Translations under genes and position numbers: made by a program | From: UBA3210 sp963648895 | GTDB lineage: Bacteria > Bacillota_I > Bacilli_A > RFN20 > CAG-449 | Reading direction: 5' to 3' | DNA length: 5,095 bases | Assembly (NCBI GenBank): GCA_963648895.1 | Contig: CAVJGK010000107.1 | Coordinates: 1 to 5,095, forward strand | The notes under the pieces: generated by a model | Told to the model about the DNA's origin: nothing | Database searches by the model: none | The model's input: the letters and a program-made list of their open reading frames with translations, nothing else | Shown here: positions 1-5,095 of the stretch, piece by piece | Layout: each line of letters starts with the position of its first letter | Position numbering within the stretch: the first letter of the stretch is position 1

Positions 1-2614
1 GTGCATATGCATTTGATACTAGCTTAATAAAAGTTTTATCCTCAACAGGAGAAGATGTAAGTAAATATTATAATATTACTTCTAACTATGGTAATTTAAT
101 TATTACACCTAAAACTGTTAATTTAACATTTAAAGATGTTAATTATGGAAATGGTTTTGTTGCCGCTAATTTAGATAGTGTATTTGTAAACGCAGATGCT
201 AGTGAAGCAAGTATATCTAGTAGTGACTTTGTTCTATTTAATGCTTATGTAAGAAAATTAAGTGTTGGTAGTCATGATATCAATTTAGATGAATATCCAT
301 TTATTAGTTCAAATTCTAATTATAATTATGTTCTTTCTTCTTTAAACGTTTTAAGAACAATAGTTAATTTAGAAATAACAGTTTCTGATGTCAAAGGTTT
401 AAATTATGATGGAATTTATCCTGGTAATTATTCTTCATCTAATTTTGATTTAATTGAAAATGGTGTTATCAGCGTTTCTAAATTAGACGAAAATGATCAT
501 ATCGTTACTAATTTTTCTTGGTCAAATGATGATAAAAAAACAGAATATGAAAATGGAACATTTAAATATACAATTGAGACAATTCAAATATTAGATAAAA
601 ATGGTAATGATGTTAGTGAATATTACAATGTAACTTGGAATGACAACAAAAAAGATTTTACTTTATCTGACTTTGCGTTACATAGTTTAAACATTTCTAT
701 ATCTTCTACAAGTGTTATTTATTCTGAAGATATTGATTATACTGATCAATACTTTTTAAAATCTTTAGTAAATATTGATTATTCTTCATTAGCGAGTGGC
801 AATAAAGTTGATGATTGGTCAGTCAATTTTGATGATTCTAATCCAAATAATATAGTTATTAATGTTTCTTATATTACTATTGTCGATAGTGAAGGTAATG
901 ATGTAACAACTTTCTATGATGATACTTGTTTACAACTTTTAGGCTATATTACAATCAATCCTAAAACTATATATGTAACATTAAACGCTCAATATTTAAC
1001 TTATGGTGATGATTTAGATATTATTGAAAGTGACTTATATAAAAAAGGTAATGATGATCCTACTGGAACAATTATTTACTTTAAAGGAACAGAAGAAACT
1101 ACATTAACATATATTAATACTCATGCAGGTACTTACACATTTACTTATACCTTAGATGGAGACGACGCAAATAATTATTCTTTAGTTATTTATGGTGAAG
1201 GGGTTATAAGTATCGCTAAAAAGGAAGTAAAAGTTACATTACATGATCAATATTTAACTTATAGTGATGATTTAGATATTAGTGAAAATAATTTATATAC
1301 AAAAGCTAATAATAATGATCCTACTGGAACTATTACTTACTTTAAAGGATCAGAAGAAACAAACTTATCATATATTAATGATCATGCAGGTACTTACACA
1401 TTTACTTATACCTTAGATGATAGTGATAATTATTCTTTAGTTATTTATGGAGAAGGTATTATTAGTATCGCTAAAAAGGAAGTTAAAGTTACATTACATG
1501 ATCAATATTTAACTTATGGTGATGATTTAGATGCTATTAATTTGATTACTAAACATTATACTTCTGGTCCAAGTACAAGTATTACTTATTATAAAAACGG
1601 AGAAGAAATAACATCTCTTACTAAAGTAGGTAAATATAACTTCACATGCACATTTGATAATGATGATGATTATAACAATTATGAATTAATAATTGAAGGT
1701 AATGGCATTATTGAAATTGCTAGTAAGAAGATAAATGTAACATTAATTAATGCAAGCATTGATGTAAATGAGTCAATTAAAATAAGTGATTTAATAAAAT
1801 TAAAATACGATGGGACATTTGATCCTTCATTAGGAAGTGTTGATGTTTATTATAATAATGAATTATTTAATACATATAATTATATAGAAACCATATTATT
1901 TACAAAANNNNNNNNNNNNNNNNNNNNNNNNNNNNNNNNNNNNNNNNNNNNNNNNNNNNNNNNNNNNNNNNNNCACAATATAGTTATGGAACAAATATTA
2001 CATTCACAAAAGCAGGTAATTACACATTAGTTTATTCAATTGATGATTCTAATTATGAAGTTATTTTAAATACTACAGGAAGTATTGTAGTAAATAAAAT
2101 AAAAATTAACGCCACATTAAATGCACAATATATTACTTATGGTGATAGCTTATCATCTACTTCATTAGTCACAAATACTAATACTTATGGTGTAATGGGT
2201 GAAATTAAATATTATAAAAACGGTACAGAAATTAATTTAAGTGATATTAGAAACGTTGGCACATATACATTTACTTATGTATTAGATTCAACAGATTCTA
2301 ATAATTATGAATTAATTTTAAGTGGTAATGGAATTATTGTTATATCAAAGAAAGATGTTAATGTAACGCTAATGAATGTCAATAAAGCTATTAATGATTC
2401 ATTATCAGAAGATAACTTAATGAAAATTTTAATTAGTGATATTGATTTAGAAGTAAGTGATTTCACATTTGTTTGTTATTCCCAAGCTGGGTTAGTAGTT
2501 GACATTGATGATATTACTTCTAACGCTGGAACTTACACATTTACATTTACTTGTAATAATTCTAATTATCAAATTAATTATCTTAATTCAACAGGAACAA
2601 TTATTGTCGCTTAA
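1..2614 (+). CDS. Large repeat-rich extracellular protein (MBG/Ig-like repeats), 5' end missing, internal assembly gap
   Basis: The frame is open from base 3 to the N run (635 codons). After the gap it continues from base 1976 to TAA at 2612-2614 (212 codons), one frame-step away from the frame before the gap. It is treated as one gene because the same repeat pattern runs on both sides. Visible domains are: end of a domain (3-116), an irregular 82-residue domain (117-362), domains of about 108 and 96 residues (363-686, 687-974), then tandem units of 83-86 residues (975-2611). Each unit starts near VTL, has a TYGD-like motif about 10 residues in, a YYKNG/YFKG strand, GTYTFTY, NNYEL or NYSL, and closes with a Lys-rich turn such as AKKE. 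This resembles the MBG family (YGX type), known from bacterial surface proteins and adhesins. The protein ends in GTIIVA just after the last unit, with no LPXTG, membrane helix or known sorting domain, so any anchor must lie upstream. Function is unknown; a surface stalk or adhesin is inferred. Confidence 0.85.
3..116 (+). other. C-terminal part of a long repeat domain at the window edge
   Basis: This 38-residue stretch has the signature GEDVSKYYNIT at 48-80, followed by a short strand ending LIITPKT. The same signature closes other long domains in both genes, so this is read as the end of one such domain whose beginning lies upstream. The first two bases are the end of a split codon. Confidence 0.6.
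117..362 (+). other. Irregular Ig-like/MBG-like domain (about 82 residues) in the first protein
   Basis: It begins VNLTFKDVNYGNGF, like the VTL...TYGD opening of the later units, and ends near LNVLRTI. The middle (SSSDFVLFNAYVRKL, then GSHDINLDEYPF) differs from the regular units. The boundary is set only by the recurring VNL starts, and domain class is inferred from position and beta-like alternation of residues. Confidence 0.45.
363..974 (+). other. Two long repeat domains with the DVSxYYN-type ending
   Basis: Domain one (363-686, about 108 residues) starts VNLEITVSDVKGLNYDG and contains GNDVSEYYNVTW (603-638). Domain two (687-974, about 96 residues) starts LNISISSTSVIYSEDIDY and contains GNDVTTFYDDT (894-926), then GYITINPKTIY leading into the regular array. 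Both look like a longer version of the MBG/YDG fold: an opening strand, an acidic loop, then a 'd.xGNDVT.yYn...g.ItI.pk' close. Two similar domains sit at residues 127-337 of the next protein, which links the two genes as paralogues. Confidence 0.5.
1121..1419 (+). repeat. Near-identical direct repeats within units 1 and 2 (recent duplication)
   Basis: A 38-base stretch at 1121-1158 (from tcatgcagg to ccttagatg) is repeated without mismatch at 1382-1419, 261 bases away. It encodes HAGTYTFTYTLD. Across the unit ends, 1209-1228 matches 1464-1483 and 1230-1262 matches 1485-1517 exactly, giving 53 matches over 54 aligned bases with one silent change (gta versus gtt). Such blocks are substrates for slipped pairing or recombination that changes unit number. 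Confidence 0.85.
1908..1973. other. Assembly gap (66 N) inside the repeat array, length not reliable
   Basis: The codon frame entering the gap has codon starts at multiples of three and ends neatly at 1907. The frame that restores the repeat pattern afterwards starts at 1976 and is out of register with it by two bases. The true missing length must therefore be 3k+1 bases, not 66, unless there is a real frameshift. The flanks occupy the same place in the repeat: NYIETILFTK before the gap and YSYGTNITFTKAG after it. The missing piece is thus probably most of one unit, or several units. Confidence 0.85.
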
Positions 2615-2649
2615 TAAAAAAACAATTTAAAGAGAGGAGGTGAAACAAT
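2612..2649 (+). other. Stop codons and short spacer joining two genes of a probable operon
   Basis: Tandem stops TAATAA (2612-2617) close the first gene. The following bases up to 2649 are A-rich and hold only the ribosome binding site of the next gene. No inverted repeat with a T tract is seen, so there is no sign of an intrinsic terminator, and no room for a clear separate promoter. Co-transcription is inferred. Confidence 0.7.
2635..2642 (+). promoter_or_regulatory. Strong Shine-Dalgarno sequence AGGAGGTG
   Basis: AGGAGGTG matches the anti-Shine-Dalgarno sequence of 16S rRNA almost fully and lies 7 bases before ATG at 2650, an ideal spacing. It decides the start at 2650 over the in-frame ATG at 2656, which would be 13 bases away. 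It implies high translation of the second protein. Confidence 0.9.
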
Positions 2650-5095
2650 ATGGGAATGTATGATAAATACGTAAAAAAATTAAATACTATTTATAAAATA
2701 AAGAAATTTATTTATCGTTTTAGAATCGCAATTATCGCAGTAATTTCTTTAATTGTGGCTGGAACTTTAACATATTGTTTCACCAAGGGCTCTTTTTCAG
2801 GAACTATCTCTATCAATGAAAATTTCACATATGGTGATGAAATTAAATTTGATGAAGATTTAAATTCCTTTTCTTCTGGATATTTCTTTGAATATGCACG
2901 CTTAGGTAGTGACTCATGGTCAACAACTAAGCCTACTCAATGTGGAACTTATTTAGTAAGAGCTACCGCCCAAAATGCTTTTGGCATGCAAAAACATTCA
3001 GAAGCAAAAGAATTTACAATTAATCCTAAGATTGTAACTATATATATTGAAAATAATGAAATATCTTATTCTAAATATTTTGATGCTTCTATTGCTTTAA
3101 TTGACGGAAAATATGAAAATTATGAAGATATTGATTTAAATAATATTACTTCTGGTTTAGTTAAAGGTGATGTTATTTCTTCTTATTCATATTTATATTC
3201 ATCATTTGTCGATGGAGATACTTATTTTAATGAAGATATTAAAGTAGATGAAAATAGTTTTAAAATCATCAATGATCAAAACAATGATGTTACATCAATG
3301 TATGAAATTACTTATCTTACTCGTAATGTAAAAGTTAATAAACAAGTATTAAATATTAACATTCAATTTTCTAAAGATAATTTAGTTTATGATGGAACAT
3401 ATTTAAATAATGATTTTATTTCTTTAACTAATTATGAAAATTCATTACTTTATAATGATAAATTATCTATTCAAGACGATTATTATCAAATTACAAATTC
3501 TAATAATGAAGCAAAATTAGTAACTGAAATTAAAAATGCCGATATATATAAAGTACGTGTTGATGTTTCTAAATTAAGTGTTATAGATTTACAAGGTAAT
3601 GATATAACAAAAGGTTATAAAATTAATATATCTAACAATGAAACAACATTTAATATTTCTAAACGTGATATTTATATTAAACCATTAGAAGAGACTTATA
3701 CTTATGATGCAATAGAACATGGTTTTAATACTTGGACTTATGCTTTAACATCTATCAATGATTCAAATTATCAATTTGTTGATAATGATAATGAATTATT
3801 ACAAGTAACCTTTAGTTATGATAATACATGTATAAACGCAGATAAATATATAGGCTATATTGCTTCAATTAATGATGTTGATGCATTAAATAATTATAAT
3901 ATTAATTATCAAACTGCATCTACTTTGATCATTAATAAAAGAATAGTTTATATTAGACCAAAAGATATAGATGGTTTTATTTATGATGGAGAAGCAAAAG
4001 TATTCGCTTCTAATTCATGGGAATATGCACTTAATTCTATTGATAATAGTGATAATCAATTTTTAAATGGTGATGAAGATTATTTAAACTTAACTTATCG
4101 TTATGAAACTACCCATACTAATGTAGGTTCACACTTAGGTTATATTTCAAATGTTGGTAATAATACTCAATTAAATAACTATGATATTAATATTGATCAA
4201 AGTGCAACATTAACAATTGCACCTAGAACTATTTATCTTAAGCCAAAAGATACTACATTTACTTATGATGGAGAAGTTCATACTTTTAGCTGTGTAGAAT
4301 ATACATCTTTATCTTCAACTAGTGAAAATCAATTTGTTATAACAGATGGAGTATCATTAGATACTATTGTAGTGACATTTAACTTTGATGGATTAATTAA
4401 TGATCCTATCAATGTTGGAAGTTATATCGGATCTATTAAAGAAATTACATGTTCAACAGAATTATTAAGCAATTATAATTTGATTTTTAATGGTGAAGAA
4501 GATTATGAAGCTACTTTAATAATTTCTAAACGTGATATTTATATTAAACCTAATGATGTAATTTATACATATAATGGTGAAGAACAAGGTTTTACTACCT
4601 TTGAATATAAAGATGAATATAAAGATGATCTTTCACATCAATTCTTAAATAATGATGAACAATATCTTTCATTAGTATTTAAAATTAATGATGGTAAATC
4701 ACCTCTTGATGCAGGTAGTTATGTAGGTTATATTGATTCAATTGGTGATAGTGATTATTTAAATAACTATGAGATTCATTATGAAGATGAAATAGGTATC
4801 ATAACTATTTCTCAAAGAGATATTTACTTAAAGCCTGTTACAATCGAATTTACTTATGATGGAGAATCTCATTGTTTTGGAAGTGTTGAATATACGTCAA
4901 ATTCTATAGATGATACTTTATATCAATTTGTTGATAAAGATGAAATTACATTATATTCATTAGATGTTTGTTATGAATTTAAAGCTATTTCAACTTCTGA
5001 ACCTATTAATGCTGGAACTTATGAAGGTTATATTTTAAATATTACTTCGACATCTACTCGTATTAATAATTATAATTTAATCTATGGACATGATT
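2650..5095 (+). CDS. Large membrane-anchored repeat protein (YDG/MBG-like repeats), 3' end beyond the window
   Basis: Opens at ATG 2650 behind a strong ribosome binding site and stays open to the window end (815 full codons). Residues 1-25 are basic (KKLNTIYKIKKFIYRFR). Residues 26-44 form one hydrophobic helix, followed by an extracellular-looking region. Residues about 52-127 form an Ig-like domain with FTYGDEIKF, QCGTYLVRA and a close at FTINPK. Residues 127-230 and 231-337 are two longer domains. From residue 338 on there are 92-102 residue units starting at 338, 430, 525, 627 and 722, each with a KRDIYIKP-like strand, FTYDGE, NQFL/YQFV, NAGSYxGYI and NNYxI. The YDG and AGxY motifs fit the YDG/MBG class of bacterial Ig-like repeats. 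The protein is acidic and rich in Asn, Asp, Tyr and Ser. A cell-surface stalk or adhesin facing outward is inferred; there is no recognisable ligand-binding or catalytic domain in the visible part. It is the paralogue and probable operon partner of the gene before it. Confidence 0.9.
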   Translation, partial: MGMYDKYVKKLNTIYKIKKFIYRFRIAIIAVISLIVAGTLTYCFTKGSFSGTISINENFTYGDEIKFDEDLNSFSSGYFFEYARLGSDSWSTTKPTQCGTYLVRATAQNAFGMQKHSEAKEFTINPKIVTIYIENNEISYSKYFDASIALIDGKYENYEDIDLNNITSGLVKGDVISSYSYLYSSFVDGDTYFNEDIKVDENSFKIINDQNNDVTSMYEITYLTRNVKVNKQVLNINIQFSKDNLVYDGTYLNNDFISLTNYENSLLYNDKLSIQDDYYQITNSNNEAKLVTEIKNADIYKVRVDVSKLSVIDLQGNDITKGYKINISNNETTFNISKRDIYIKPLEETYTYDAIEHGFNTWTYALTSINDSNYQFVDNDNELLQVTFSYDNTCINADKYIGYIASINDVDALNNYNINYQTASTLIINKRIVYIRPKDIDGFIYDGEAKVFASNSWEYALNSIDNSDNQFLNGDEDYLNLTYRYETTHTNVGSHLGYISNVGNNTQLNNYDINIDQSATLTIAPRTIYLKPKDTTFTYDGEVHTFSCVEYTSLSSTSENQFVITDGVSLDTIVVTFNFDGLINDPINVGSYIGSIKEITCSTELLSNYNLIFNGEEDYEATLIISKRDIYIKPNDVIYTYNGEEQGFTTFEYKDEYKDDLSHQFLNNDEQYLSLVFKINDGKSPLDAGSYVGYIDSIGDSDYLNNYEIHYEDEIGIITISQRDIYLKPVTIEFTYDGESHCFGSVEYTSNSIDDTLYQFVDKDEITLYSLDVCYEFKAISTSEPINAGTYEGYILNITSTSTRINNYNLIYGHD
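2725..2781 (+). other. N-terminal membrane segment (signal-anchor) of the second protein
   Basis: Residues 26-44 (RFR then IAIIAVISLIVAGTLTYCF) are hydrophobic and preceded by many Lys/Arg and almost no acidic residues, so the positive-inside rule puts the N-terminus in the cytoplasm and the rest outside. No convincing signal peptidase I site is seen. The Cys at residue 43 is preceded by LTY, which is not a lipobox. An uncleaved type II anchor is the best reading; a cleaved signal peptide remains possible. Confidence 0.75.
2803..3030 (+). other. First extracellular Ig-like domain of the second protein
   Basis: Residues about 52-127 open with TISINENFTYGDEIKF, pass through FEYARLGSDSWS, and close with QCGTYLVRATAQNAFG and KEFTINPK. 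This follows the strand order of Ig-like bacterial repeats, with the GTYxVRA strand near the end. It is the most distinct domain in the window, including the less common residues Trp, Arg and Pro, and sits next to the membrane. Confidence 0.55.
3031..3660 (+). other. Two long repeat domains with the NDVTxxY-type ending in the second protein
   Basis: Two domains of about 104 and 107 residues (near 3028-3339 and 3340-3660). The first contains NNDVTSMYEITY (3280-3315) and closes VKVNKQ. The second contains YDGTYLNNDFI and GNDITKGYKINI (3595-3630) and closes FNISKRD. They match the pattern of the long domains at 363-974 in the previous gene, which supports common descent. Boundaries are approximate. 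Confidence 0.5.
3655..4550 (+). repeat. Exact 29-base direct repeat marking the start of units 1 and 4
   Basis: Bases 3655-3683 and 4522-4550 are identical. They encode I-S-K-R-D-I-Y-I-K and part of the next Pro codon. The repeats are 867 bases apart, which is exactly 289 codons, so recombination between them would remove or add three units without breaking the frame. Confidence 0.8.
3661..5095 (+). repeat. Tandem array of 92-102 residue YDG-type units in the second protein (five visible)
   Basis: Units start at 3661, 3937, 4222, 4528 and 4813, with lengths of 276, 285, 306 and 285 bases, and the last is cut by the window end. Each begins (K/R/P/Q)R-x-(I/V)-Y-(I/L)-(K/R)-P, then FTYDGE or a variant (TYDAIE, IYDGEA, TYNGEE), then a NQF(L/V) segment followed by an acidic patch, a NVGSY/DAGSYVGYI strand, and NNYxI before the next start. 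Protein similarity is clear but DNA has drifted, apart from one exact 29-base match. The regular in-frame lengths show selection for whole units. Confidence 0.8.

Larger units (their letters stand above)
975..2611 (+). repeat. Tandem array of 83-86 residue MBG-like units in the first protein (at least seven)
   Basis: Unit starts, read from the recurring VTL/ATL strand, are 975, 1233, 1488, 1737, one unit start lost in the gap, 2111 and 2363. Complete unit lengths are 258, 255, 249, 252 and 249 bases, all multiples of three. Recurrent residues are TYGDDL near the start, YFKG/YYKNG mid-unit, GTYTFTY or GKYNFTC, NNYEL/NYSLVI, then G-x-G-I-I-x-I and a Lys pair. Units 1 and 2 are nearly the same protein, unit 3 shares its first strands with unit 2, and later units are more divergent. 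The last unit lacks the TYGD motif and the closing Lys pair, as expected of a cap at the C-terminus. Confidence 0.8.

Noticed and set aside
2..11. Perfect palindrome TGCATATGCA at the window start
   Set aside because: It lies in a coding frame that reads through it (AYA), is only 10 bases long, and occurs in sequence where A/T palindromes are common.
60..80. TATAAT-like -10 elements (for example around 68-74) as promoters
   Set aside because: Such motifs appear throughout this AT-rich coding DNA by chance, have no matching -35 element, and lie inside the reading frame.
1542..2030. Separate short ORF starting at TTG 1542 and ending at 2030
   Set aside because: The frame is open far upstream (from base 3) with the same repeats, so the TTG is internal. 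The tail after the N run (1974-2030) is read out of frame and loses the repeat pattern.
2195..2614. Separate gene starting at ATG 2195
   Set aside because: This ATG falls in the middle of a repeat unit that begins at 2111, the frame is open back to the gap, and no ribosome binding site precedes it. It is the end of the long first gene.
2764..2781. Possible lipoprotein signal around Cys at residue 43 of the second protein
   Set aside because: The residues before the Cys are L-T-Y. A lipobox needs a small residue directly before the Cys, and the hydrophobic core sits too far from it for a typical lipoprotein signal.
1..5095. CRISPR array or non-coding satellite as an explanation of the repeats
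   Set aside because: The repeat units are 249-306 bases, all multiples of three, conserved more in protein than in DNA, and lie in open frames. They are protein domain repeats, not CRISPR or satellite DNA.

Overview
This is an AT-rich window (roughly three quarters A+T), coding on the + strand almost end to end. It carries two large tandem genes, both cut by the window edges. Both encode extracellular proteins made of strings of small beta-rich repeats that resemble the bacterial MBG/YDG Ig-like families. Three traits suggest a low-GC Bacillota or Mycoplasmatota-like bacterium, perhaps one of the uncultured host-associated Bacilli lineages (RF39, Erysipelotrichales, Acholeplasma relatives): strong A/T third-position bias, a textbook AGGAGGTG ribosome binding site and a TAATAA stop. 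Tryptophan is TGG at all six places and no in-frame TGA occurs, so the Mycoplasma/Spiroplasma code (TGA = Trp) is not indicated. The taxonomic placement is inference. A run of 66 N shows that this is a draft, probably metagenomic, scaffold.

Layout. (1) 1-2614: the 3' part of a first repeat protein. It holds four long or irregular domains (1-974), then about seven units of 83-86 residues of the 'TYGD ... GTYTFTY' type (975-2611), and ends straight after the last unit with no C-terminal anchor. The N gap at 1908-1973 lies inside this gene. The reading frame differs on its two sides, so the gap length is a placeholder, and the short ORFs seen around it are fragments of one gene. (2) 2615-2649: a 35-base spacer with a very strong ribosome binding site and no terminator, implying one operon. 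(3) 2650-5095: the 5' part of a second, paralogous protein. It has a basic N-terminus, one membrane segment, an Ig-like domain, two longer domains, and at least five 92-102 residue units of the 'FTYDGE ... NAGSYxGYI' type, running off the window.

The likely picture is a cluster of long, acidic, Asn/Asp/Tyr-rich surface proteins anchored by an N-terminal membrane segment, with repeat arrays forming a stalk or adhesive fibre. No enzyme, binding domain, sortase motif, mobile element, RNA gene or CRISPR array is visible. The unusual points are N-terminal anchoring without a visible C-terminal anchor (for the first gene), neighbouring paralogues built mainly from different repeat classes, recent duplication inside the first array, and an assembly break that probably hides repeat units.
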